DNA of 24,716 nt from Bacteroides sp. Its GTDB lineage: Bacteria > Bacteroidota > Bacteroidia > Bacteroidales > Bacteroidaceae. The notes under the pieces are model-generated. The model searched no databases and was not told the origin of the DNA. It saw nothing but the letters and a program-made list of their open reading frames with translations. Where the stretch lies: NCBI GenBank assembly GCA_030151635.1, contig JASLDF010000226.1:1-24716 (forward strand). Direction: 5' to 3'. The position numbers were made by a program, and so were the translations under genes. This document shows, piece after piece, positions 17,098 to 23,635 of this stretch (position 1 is its first letter; each line of letters starts with the position of its first letter).

Positions 17098-17122
17098 ATA
17101 CACAATTCCCCACAATTCCCCA
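17098..17122 (-). promoter_or_regulatory. MraZ operator: TGGGG boxes at 10-base period
   Basis: On the minus strand TGGGG (17122-17118), AATTG, TGGGG (17112-17108), AATTG, TGTAT (17102-17098) follow one another. This is two perfect boxes and a degenerate third at exactly one helical turn. MraZ of E. coli is known to bind direct TGGGN repeats separated by 5-base spacers in the mra promoter. The array ends 35 bases before the mraZ ATG. No convincing -33/-7 promoter could be placed just upstream, so where transcription starts relative to the boxes is open. Confidence 0.85.
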
Positions 17123-17284
17123 CCTTTTAAATGGGATTTTTTGTCAGGACTTAAAATATTAACTTTTGCTTCTTTATATCCTTGTAAATACTTGCATTCT
17201 AGCAGTATATATCAGTATTTGTCTCTGCTTGAAATTGGTATAACCTTAGGTTGTATTCTTGTAGATTTAGGGAGGTATTGATTG

Positions 17285-17314
17285 TGCTTTAGAGAGTTGT
17301 ATACTTCTCTAGCA
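17285..17314. repeat. Short inverted repeat in the mraZ-glsA divergent region
   Basis: TAGAGA (17290-17295) pairs with TCTCTA (17306-17311) around a 10-base loop. The arms extend with TGC/GCA (17285-17287, 17312-17314) across a two-base bulge. It lies upstream of the likely glsA promoter, so it is more likely a protein site, if anything, than an RNA hairpin of that transcript. The rest of the 322-base gap between mraZ and glsA holds the MraZ boxes and the glsA promoter; I see no small gene in it. Confidence 0.3.
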
Positions 17315-17332
17315 AATAATAACTGAAAAATT

Positions 17333-17363
17333 GTTGAGTTTCTGAAAAGATAGACTATTTTTG
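17333..17363 (+). promoter_or_regulatory. Probable promoter of glsA-glsB
   Basis: TATTTTTG (17356-17363) is a perfect Bacteroidetes -7 box (TAnnTTTG). GTTG (17333-17336), 19 bases upstream, is a one-mismatch -33 box. The start of transcription would be near 17370, giving a very short leader of about 15 bases before the glsA ATG. It is about 210 bases from the MraZ operator, so direct control by MraZ seems unlikely. Confidence 0.6.
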
Positions 17364-17384
17364 TATACTTATACTAGTTAGATT

Positions 17385-18209
17385 ATGGACCAAAATAGCG
17401 ATCAGTTTTTGATTGATATAGAGCAGATTTTGAAGTCTAAGTTGCCTTCGAAACATCGTTATATTCCACGATTTGTTAAAAACTATCTTAAGAAAATAAT
17501 TCATCAAGATGAACTAAATGTCTTCCTAGATAGTTCTAGAGATCGAATTGGAGTTGACTTTATTGAAAGTGCTTTAGATTTTCTAAATGCTAAAATCGAG
17601 GTTGTTGGGAGAGAGAATTTACCTCGTGAAGGACTTTATACTTTTGTATCTAATCATCCACTTGGTGGTTTAGATGGCTTAGCTTTGGGATACGTTTTAG
17701 GAAGGGAATATGATAGTAACGTTAAATATTTAGTGAACGATCTTTTGATGGCACTACACAATATGTCTCCGTTATTTATTCCAATTAATAAAACTGGTAA
17801 CCAATCTAGAAACTTTCCAGAGATTGTAAAAGCTGGCTTTAATTCCAATAATCAGCTAATAATGTTTCCTGCAGGGCTTTGCTCAAGGAAAATTAAAGGG
17901 CAAATTCAAGATGTTGAATGGAAGAAAACCTTCATTGTTAAAAGTGTACAAACCAAGCGAGATGTTGTGCCTATTTATTTTGAAGGATCTAATTCAAATT
18001 TCTTTTATCGTTTAGCTAACTTGTGTAAGCTTCTTGGCATTAAAGTAAATATTGCCATGCTTTATCTTGTGGATGAGATGTTTAAAAATAGAAATAAAAC
18101 GTTTCGAATAACTATAGGAAAGCCTATTCCATGGGAAACATTTGATAAGTCTAAATCACCTCAAGGGTGGGCAGGCTATGTAAGAGATATTGTATATAAA
18201 TTGGGTTGA
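17385..18209 (+). CDS. glsA: GlsA-type O-acyltransferase of glycine-lipid synthesis (PlsC-like)
   Basis: The protein of 274 residues belongs to the PlsC/LPLAT acyltransferases. In Bacteroides the GlsA homologue adds the second, ester-linked fatty acid to N-acyl-3-hydroxyacyl glycine, completing glycine lipids, precursors of flavolipin-type serine-glycine lipids. Visible motifs are SNHPLGGLDG (89-98), where catalytic His91 and Asp97 are separated by five residues instead of the usual four, FPAG (161-164) in place of the typical FPEG, and VVPIYFEG (194-201). There is no clear membrane helix; association is probably peripheral. The start is the ATG close to the promoter. The partner glsB follows 27 bases later. 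It could in principle be a general lysophospholipid acyltransferase, but the pairing with a GlsB-type protein argues for glycine lipids. Confidence 0.82.
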   Translation: MDQNSDQFLIDIEQILKSKLPSKHRYIPRFVKNYLKKIIHQDELNVFLDSSRDRIGVDFIESALDFLNAKIEVVGRENLPREGLYTFVSNHPLGGLDGLALGYVLGREYDSNVKYLVNDLLMALHNMSPLFIPINKTGNQSRNFPEIVKAGFNSNNQLIMFPAGLCSRKIKGQIQDVEWKKTFIVKSVQTKRDVVPIYFEGSNSNFFYRLANLCKLLGIKVNIAMLYLVDEMFKNRNKTFRITIGKPIPWETFDKSKSPQGWAGYVRDIVYKLG

Positions 18210-18236
18210 GAATAATACCATTCTGATATATTATTT

Positions 18237-19226
18237 ATGGAAAAAATCATTGAGGCAGTTGATAAGAACCTCATAAAAGCAGAATTGACAGAAGATAAAA
18301 GATTGAGGATGACGAATAAAAGTCAAAATCATATCTATATTATTACAAATCAAGATTCGCCAAATGTAATGCGCGAAATTGGAAGATTGCGCGAAATTGC
18401 TTTTAGAGCTGCTGGTGGTGGAACTGGTAAGGCTTTAGATATTGATGAATTCGACACCATGGATAATGCTTATAAGCAACTTATAGTGTGGGATCCTGAA
18501 GCCGACGAAATTTTAGGTGGCTATCGCTACATTTTAGGAACTGATGTGAAGATTGAGAATGGTGTTCCAAGAATTGCAACATCACACTTATTTAATTTTT
18601 CTGACAATTTTATTGAAAACTATTTACCTACAACGGTCGAATTGGGTCGCTCCTTTGTAACTTTAGAGTATCAATCTACACGCTTGAATCGTAAAGGGTT
18701 GTTTGCTCTAGATAATCTTTGGGATGGTTTAGGGGCATTAACTGTAGTTATGCCTAATGCTAGATACTTCTTTGGTAAAGTCACCATGTACCCTAGCTAC
18801 CACAAAGTGGGTCGTGATATGATTCTTTATTTCTTGAAAAAACACTTTGCAGACAATGAACATCTCATAACTCCAATAAAGGCCTTAGAGATTGAAGCTG
18901 ATGTAAAGCAGCTTGAAAAATTGTTTTGCCACGACACTTTCAAAGAGGATTATAAAGTATTGAACTCCGAAGTTCGTAAACTAGGATATAATATTCCTCC
19001 TTTGGTTAATGCCTATATGGGGTTAAGTCCTACGATGAAAATGTTTGGAACTGCAATTAATTATGGGTTTGGTGAGGTTGAAGAAACAGGAATTTTGATT
19101 GCTGTGGATGAGATTCTCGAAGATAAACGTATGCGTCATATTGAATCGTTTGTGAAAGACCGTAATGGTGATTACGGTGAATTAACTTCTGGCGTAAATC
19201 AAGTATTTTACACATCTGACAAATAA
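18237..19226 (+). CDS. glsB: GlsB-type N-acyltransferase of glycine-lipid synthesis (GNAT, hemolysin-like)
   Basis: This 329-residue protein belongs to the OlsB-like GNAT branch often annotated as putative hemolysin. In B. thetaiotaomicron GlsB makes N-acyl-3-hydroxyacyl glycine from glycine and a 3-hydroxyacyl carrier, the first step before GlsA. The core runs through REIGRLREIAFRAAGGGTG (46-64), DEFDTMDNAYKQLIVWDPEADEILGGYRYI (to about 99) and LPTTVELGRSFV, the acetyltransferase strand-turn-strand with the conserved E-L-G-R-S-F. The C-terminal half (about 200-329) is an extension shared by the longer family members. It is cotranscribed with glsA. Ornithine-lipid synthesis is the alternative reading; the phylum makes glycine lipids far more commonly. 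Confidence 0.85.
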   Translation: MEKIIEAVDKNLIKAELTEDKRLRMTNKSQNHIYIITNQDSPNVMREIGRLREIAFRAAGGGTGKALDIDEFDTMDNAYKQLIVWDPEADEILGGYRYILGTDVKIENGVPRIATSHLFNFSDNFIENYLPTTVELGRSFVTLEYQSTRLNRKGLFALDNLWDGLGALTVVMPNARYFFGKVTMYPSYHKVGRDMILYFLKKHFADNEHLITPIKALEIEADVKQLEKLFCHDTFKEDYKVLNSEVRKLGYNIPPLVNAYMGLSPTMKMFGTAINYGFGEVEETGILIAVDEILEDKRMRHIESFVKDRNGDYGELTSGVNQVFYTSDK

Positions 19227-19228
19227 CA

Positions 19229-19246
19229 CCCTACTAAATTGTAGGG
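19229..19246. terminator. Small hairpin between convergent glsB and dgt
   Basis: CCCTAC (19229-19234) pairs with GTAGGG (19241-19246) around a 6-base loop. It begins directly after the glsB stop and overlaps the dgt stop codon (19234-19236); the two genes are only 7 bases apart. No long T-run follows on either side, so termination strength is uncertain. Confidence 0.4.
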
Positions 19247-20559
19247 ATGCTATTTCCATTTATTTTATGATATAAGTCTAAGGCATATATATCTGTCATT
19301 CCAGATATAAAATCCAATACGGCCATCACTCTATTGCCTAGAATGGGAGAGTGTATGTCGTATTGGCTAGATACACGATTGATTAATAATTTGGAATAAG
19401 CTTTCTCTGGCTCTAAAACAGCTTCTATATATAGGTTTAAGAGTGTTCTTATGATTTTGTATCCCGCAATTTCTATATCTACCACATGTTTTGAATTGTA
19501 TATTCTGTCAACTGCCACTTTCTTGCAGTTACGATATGCTTTATTTAGTTTCTCAGGTAGATAGCTCATCAAATCCCCCTTGAAGGAGCCATCTAAGATT
19601 TCAGCCTCATACTCTAAGAATACCTTGCTACATTCATCAATGAGTTTACCGATAATTACAGATCTTAAATAGGCTATTTGTTCATTACTGTCTGTAACTG
19701 AATCTCTAATATCTCTAGCTCTTGAAAGTTGCTTGTCATCAAGAAATTCTTCCATAATCCCTAGAATCTCACTTTTTGTAATGATGTTTAACTTGTGTGC
19801 ATCTTCCAAATCCATCATTTGATAACAAATGTCATCAGCGGCTTCAAGTAAATAGACCAAAGGGTACCTAGCATATTCGGTGTGTTCTTCCGAAAGAGAC
19901 TTAATCCTCAAATCATTAGCAATCCGTTTGTAGCTTTCTTTTTCAGACTCGAAAAATCCAAATTTAGATTTAGTACCTGCTAATTTAGACTCGTAGGGGT
20001 ATTTGACTATTGATGCTAGCGTACTATATGTCATTGCAAAACCTCCCTCACGCCTTCCTTTAAACTGATGTGTTAGTAATCGAAAAGCATTTGCGTTTCC
20101 TTCATAGTGTATAACATCATTCCAAATTTCTTCACTAACTAACGGTTTTATTTTTCGACCTTCACCTTCTGAAAAGAAGGTTGATATGGCTTTCTCGCCA
20201 GAGTGTCCAAATGGAGGATTTCCTAAATCATGTGCTAAGCATGCAGCAGCTACAATGGCTCCGAGTTCTTGAACCAATTCAAAATCTTTAAGTTCTTTTC
20301 TTTTTGATAAACTAGAAGAAATCCTTTCACCTAGAGATCTCCCCACACATGCCACTTCTAGACTATGCGTAAGTCTGTTGTGTACAAACACGCTTCCAGG
20401 AAGTGGGAAAACTTGTGTCTTGTTTTGTAATCTTCTAAATGGTGGCGAGAATATCAGTCGATCAAAGTCGCGCTGAAACTCAGTTCTGTTTGAATCGTTT
20501 GATGTATGCCTGTCTTCTAAGCCAAACCTTTTATTTGATATTAAATCTCTCCAATTCAT
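19234..20559 (-). CDS. dgt: Deoxyguanosinetriphosphate triphosphohydrolase-like dNTPase
   Basis: An HD-domain enzyme that splits dNTPs into the nucleoside and triphosphate, limiting dNTP pools. The 441 residues begin with the family start RFGLEDRHTSNDSNRTEFQRDFDRL and contain the metal ligands His65 (RLTHSLEV), His110-Asp111 (LAHDLGNPPFGHSGE) and an Asp at about 242-243 (LLEAADDICYQMMDLEDAH). All four HD ligands look intact. Whether it prefers dGTP, as in E. coli, or needs dNTP activators cannot be told from the sequence. It is divergent from dut, which removes dUTP, so the pair surrounds a shared 129-base regulatory gap. No N-terminal signal; cytosolic. Confidence 0.93.
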   Translation of the reverse strand: MNWRDLISNKRFGLEDRHTSNDSNRTEFQRDFDRLIFSPPFRRLQNKTQVFPLPGSVFVHNRLTHSLEVACVGRSLGERISSSLSKRKELKDFELVQELGAIVAAACLAHDLGNPPFGHSGEKAISTFFSEGEGRKIKPLVSEEIWNDVIHYEGNANAFRLLTHQFKGRREGGFAMTYSTLASIVKYPYESKLAGTKSKFGFFESEKESYKRIANDLRIKSLSEEHTEYARYPLVYLLEAADDICYQMMDLEDAHKLNIITKSEILGIMEEFLDDKQLSRARDIRDSVTDSNEQIAYLRSVIIGKLIDECSKVFLEYEAEILDGSFKGDLMSYLPEKLNKAYRNCKKVAVDRIYNSKHVVDIEIAGYKIIRTLLNLYIEAVLEPEKAYSKLLINRVSSQYDIHSPILGNRVMAVLDFISGMTDIYALDLYHKINGNSIPTI

Positions 20560-20619
20560 AGTGTAATCTTGTTTTATTCTTCTAAGCCGAGGAATATATC
20601 GTTATCTTTCAATTTATTA

Positions 20620-20646
20620 ACGGCTAAATATATAAAATTAAGCCGT
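20620..20646. repeat. Inverted repeat in the dgt-dut intergenic region
   Basis: ACGGCT (20620-20625) and AGCCGT (20641-20646) form a 6-bp inverted repeat around a 15-base AT-only spacer. They stand out because the surroundings are almost pure A and T. A third AAGCCG lies at 20584-20589. It could be an operator for one or both divergent genes, or chance. Confidence 0.3.
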
Positions 20647-20688
20647 ATTTCTCTATTTTAGCTAATTCAAATATATTAAATAAGAAAC

Positions 20689-21123
20689 ATGAAAATCAAG
20701 ATAAAGAATCTATCAAAACACGCACTTCCTCAATATTCAACACCTTTATCGGCAGGAATGGACATTCGTGCCAATCTTACCGAAACAGTAACAATTGCTC
20801 CTCTGGAGCGCAAGTTAATTGATACTGGACTGTTTTTGGCTATCCCAGAAGGATTTGAAGTGCAAATACGTCCTAGAAGTGGTTTGTCAATTAAGCATGG
20901 AATAACAATTCTTAATTCTCCAGGAACAATCGACGCAGATTATCGTGGAGAAATTAAAGTTGTCCTAGCTAATATCTCAAATGAACCCTTTGTAGTTAAT
21001 GATGGAGATCGTATTGCTCAAATGGTGGTGGCTAGATATGAACAAGCATCTTGGGAAGCTGTCGAAGAATTAGATGAAACTGAACGCGGAGCGGGAGGTT
21101 TTGGTCATACTGGAAAAATGTAG
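20689..21123 (+). CDS. dut: Deoxyuridine 5'-triphosphate nucleotidohydrolase (dUTPase)
   Basis: Dut hydrolyses dUTP to dUMP and pyrophosphate. This keeps uracil out of DNA and supplies dUMP for thymidylate synthesis. The 144 residues are typical of the trimeric family, and all five motifs are intact: AGMDIRA (22-28), RPRSGLS (61-67), GTIDADYRGEI (79-89, with the catalytic Asp), GDRIAQMV (106-113) and RGAGGFGHTG (133-142). The start is an ATG behind an AT-rich leader; a match to the promoter consensus (TATTTTAG, about 30 bases upstream) is only partial. The stop codon is followed 2 bases later by the TPR gene, so dut leads a three-gene transcript. Confidence 0.97.
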   Translation: MKIKIKNLSKHALPQYSTPLSAGMDIRANLTETVTIAPLERKLIDTGLFLAIPEGFEVQIRPRSGLSIKHGITILNSPGTIDADYRGEIKVVLANISNEPFVVNDGDRIAQMVVARYEQASWEAVEELDETERGAGGFGHTGKM

Positions 21124-21125
21124 TT

Positions 21126-22874
21126 ATGAAAAAACAACTGAATATTATATGGCTAGTTGCTTTAGCCCTTTGTGTTAATCTACCAGCTTTTGGTCAGGTT
21201 TTGGAAAAGGGCGATTTGGCAAAACCATTATTAGATATCATTTCGCAGAATCAACCTGAAAATAGATATAAATACTATTTTTACGAAGGTGTTTCTCAAA
21301 AGAGTTTAGGTAATTCGGACGCTGCTTTTGAGCTTTTTAGTCACTGCCTTTCTCTTGATAGTAATCGGGTCGAGGCATATTATGAGTTAGGTAGCCTTCA
21401 GATGACAATGAAGAATTACCCATTGGCTATTCAGCATTTTGCCAAAGCTACAGAGTTAGATAGTTTGAATTATTGGTACAATGAAGCCTATTTCTTTGCA
21501 CTCTATAGTCAGCCTGAGATGAATAATGAAGCGATTGGTCAATTGGAGCGAATGTCAAATCGTTTTCCAGACAAATTGCCTATACAGTTTCAGTTACTTG
21601 AATTGTATAATCAATCGAATGAATATGATCGTTTAGTATCTCTTTTAAATAAGTTGGAAGAGAAGTTAGGAAAAAGTGAACAGTTTAGCATGCAAAAGTT
21701 CTCTGCCTATATTGATATGGGTGATGAACGTAGTGCGTTTAATGAAATTGAAAAATTAGTCAGTGCTTACCCCAACGATGTAAGATACCAAGTCATTATG
21801 GCTAATCTCTATATTTCACTTGATAAATTTAAACCTGCAGGTAAGCTGCTAGATAAGGTTTTGAAAGCAGAACCAGATAACCCTTTAGCGCTATTTACAC
21901 TTGCCGAGTATTATGATAAAACTGGACAAGAAGAGAAGTATCTAAATCAAATCCGTAAAGTTATTTTAGATCCAAATCAAGGTACTGAATTGAGGCTGAA
22001 TTTGATTAGACAATACATTGTTAAAGTTGAGTCGGATTCAAAGGTAGTTATCCCTCTTTTTGAAGAAGCAATGATTGCTATGCCAGAAGATGATCAAGTT
22101 CCACTGCTTTATACTCAATTCCTATACTCCATAAATGAACAACCCAAAGCGAAGCCAGCTTTAGAACGTGTCTTAGAGATCGATGCTTCTAATACAGCTG
22201 CACGTTTAATGTTGTTAGGCTTAGCTGTTCGAGAGAATGATTACCTTGCTGTAATCGAGATTTGTAAAGAGGGGGTTATTGCTTCTCCACAAACATTAGA
22301 ATTTCATTATTACTTGGCAATTGCTTATAATCAGGCAAAAGAACCAAATCTGGTGTTGAGTACGATTGATAAAGCTCTTCAATATGTTGATGAGTCTACT
22401 CCTAGCGATTTGACATCTGATTTCTATGCCATTCAAGGTGATGTTTATCATGAGTTAGGTGATTATAAGAAGTTATATGAGTCGTACGATAAAGCATTAT
22501 CCTATTCATCTTCTAACTTGGGTGTACTCAATAACTATGCTTATTACTTATCTGTTCAGAGAAAAGATTTAAACAAGGCAGAGGTTATGAGTAAGAAAAC
22601 TGTTGATGCCGAACCTAAAAATGCAACATTCTTAGATACTTATGCTTGGATATTGTTTGAATTAAAAAGATATGCTGAAGCTAAGATATACATTGAACAA
22701 GCGTTGGAAAATGGCGGAGATGTGAGTGGTGTGATTATTGAACATGCAGGAGATGTATATTATATGCTTGGTGAAAAAGAAAAAGCTATGGAGCTTTGGC
22801 TAAAAGCGGACACGCTAGATGGCGGAGGACCGAAGCTAAAGCAAAAAATTAAACGAGGAAAGTTTATTCAATAA
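21126..22874 (+). CDS. Exported tetratricopeptide-repeat protein
   Basis: A 582-residue protein with a cleavable signal peptide: basic start MKKQ, hydrophobic core to about 19, probable cut after AFG (residue 23). The mature part is largely TPR repeats. Clear ones are near 48-105 (AAFELFSHCLSLDSNRVEAY followed by YYELGSLQMTMKNYPLAIQHFAKATELDS) and others near 220-260, 340-400, 440-480 and 490-530 (LNKAEVMSKKTVDAEPKNATFLDTYAWILFE type). TPR arrays bind proteins; the partner is not known. It probably acts in the periplasm or at the inner face of the outer membrane. The gene starts 2 bases after dut and ends 9 bases before a DUF4292 lipoprotein. In Bacteroidales I recall this dut-TPR-DUF4292 order as common, usually with an EnvC-like peptidase after it, which is absent here. 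Confidence 0.88.
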   Translation: MKKQLNIIWLVALALCVNLPAFGQVLEKGDLAKPLLDIISQNQPENRYKYYFYEGVSQKSLGNSDAAFELFSHCLSLDSNRVEAYYELGSLQMTMKNYPLAIQHFAKATELDSLNYWYNEAYFFALYSQPEMNNEAIGQLERMSNRFPDKLPIQFQLLELYNQSNEYDRLVSLLNKLEEKLGKSEQFSMQKFSAYIDMGDERSAFNEIEKLVSAYPNDVRYQVIMANLYISLDKFKPAGKLLDKVLKAEPDNPLALFTLAEYYDKTGQEEKYLNQIRKVILDPNQGTELRLNLIRQYIVKVESDSKVVIPLFEEAMIAMPEDDQVPLLYTQFLYSINEQPKAKPALERVLEIDASNTAARLMLLGLAVRENDYLAVIEICKEGVIASPQTLEFHYYLAIAYNQAKEPNLVLSTIDKALQYVDESTPSDLTSDFYAIQGDVYHELGDYKKLYESYDKALSYSSSNLGVLNNYAYYLSVQRKDLNKAEVMSKKTVDAEPKNATFLDTYAWILFELKRYAEAKIYIEQALENGGDVSGVIIEHAGDVYYMLGEKEKAMELWLKADTLDGGGPKLKQKIKRGKFIQ

Positions 22875-22883
22875 TAATCAAAG

Positions 22884-23459
22884 ATGAACTCCAGAATTAC
22901 TCCTATTATAGTATGCTTGTTTTTTTTCTCGATTCTCCTCACTTCTTGTGTAAGTTCGAGAGGGTTTAATGCTCATGGTGAATTCATAACTTCTAAATTA
23001 GAAATGAAGGTTCCGCGAGGCGAAGAATTTCAAGGTGCCGATAAAATTAATGGGGTTGTGCGTATGTACAAATCCGATTTTATACGTATCTCTTTTAGAG
23101 CTCCGGTGGTTCGAAGTGAAATGTTTGTTATTGAATATACAAAGAGCCAGTTGGTATTAGTAAATAGAATGAATAAAATGTACTCTGTAGTACCTATAGA
23201 TGAATTGGAATCTTTGCAACAGCGTGGCATTCATTTGCTCTCTTTTGAAGAAATGGAAAGCTTATTTAAACAAGCAGTACTGAGTCGAAGTTCAAGAAGA
23301 TTAACTTCGCATCAATTGGGACTTGATGTATTGCCAGCTTCTAAAATAGAACTTTCTAAATTTTCTAATGCTGTGTTTAAGTCTGATTCTTTGAAAATTC
23401 CGAATCGTTATGTCCAAGTAGATGTACTTGAATTCTATGATAATTTATTTAAGAACTAA
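22884..23459 (+). CDS. DUF4292 lipoprotein
   Basis: A 191-residue protein with a lipoprotein signal peptide: hydrophobic residues 7-20, lipobox LTSC, lipidated Cys22. The body (about 40-190) matches the DUF4292 family as I recognise it, with GVVRMYKSDFIRISFRAPVVRSEMFVIEYTKSQLVLVNRMNKMY. This beta-strand pattern resembles the LolA/LolB lipoprotein-carrier fold, and I believe the family is placed near it, but this is from memory and the function is not established. It is expected at the outer membrane or anchored in the periplasm. The gene is cotranscribed with the TPR gene 9 bases before it, suggesting they work together. A strong terminator lies about 95 bases downstream. Confidence 0.85.
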   Translation: MNSRITPIIVCLFFFSILLTSCVSSRGFNAHGEFITSKLEMKVPRGEEFQGADKINGVVRMYKSDFIRISFRAPVVRSEMFVIEYTKSQLVLVNRMNKMYSVVPIDELESLQQRGIHLLSFEEMESLFKQAVLSRSSRRLTSHQLGLDVLPASKIELSKFSNAVFKSDSLKIPNRYVQVDVLEFYDNLFKN

Positions 23460-23491
23460 CGCAGGTTGGTTCTTGTCTCCCTATGATAGTT

Positions 23492-23555
23492 GAGTCTTCT
23501 TTGAAAGAAGACTGAGTTCTCTTTGAAAGGAGACAGTGTTCTGTTTCAAAGAACA
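23492..23555. repeat. Three tandem palindromic units
   Basis: Three related units of 22, 22 and 20 bases follow each other: 23492-23513, 23514-23535 and 23536-23555. Each has a palindrome centred on CTTTGAAAG or the variant TTTCAAAG. The first is perfect, AGTCTTCTTT-G-AAAGAAGACT (23493-23513). The other two are imperfect hairpins with one bulge or mismatch. The stretch 23505-23524 recurs exactly, in inverted orientation, at 1094-1113 behind recO. The units lie between the DUF4292 stop and the terminator at 23555. Confidence 0.8.
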
Positions 23556-23594
23556 AAGCAACCCTTCTGTAATATGTTACAGAAGGGTTGCTTT
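23555..23594. terminator. Strong bidirectional intrinsic terminator
   Basis: An 18-bp perfect stem (23555-23572 with 23577-23594) with only a 4-base loop (TATG) and a core GCAACCCTTCTG. It is flanked by T-rich tails in both directions: TTTATT after the plus-strand stem, and TTTGTTCTTTG after the minus-strand stem. It lies between the convergent DUF4292 and argE-like genes and can end both transcripts. Confidence 0.92.
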
Positions 23595-23635
23595 ATTAGT
23601 AACGTATGGTGTGAAATTGGAAACATAATTGTTAT

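Noticed and set aside
17063..17113. Longer mraZ from GTG at 17113
   Set aside because: The extra 17 residues lie in the operator repeats and do not match MraZ; the family start MNFFGNIDAK is at 17062.
17135..17260. Search for a mraZ promoter in the DNA upstream of the TGGGG boxes
   Set aside because: The best candidate, TATTTTAA near 17156-17163 on the minus strand, matches TAnnTTTG only in part and no TTTG stands at the right distance; not reported as a feature.
23492..23555. Reading the tandem units as a CRISPR array
   Set aside because: Units are contiguous with no spacers, too short and diverged, and no cas gene is nearby.
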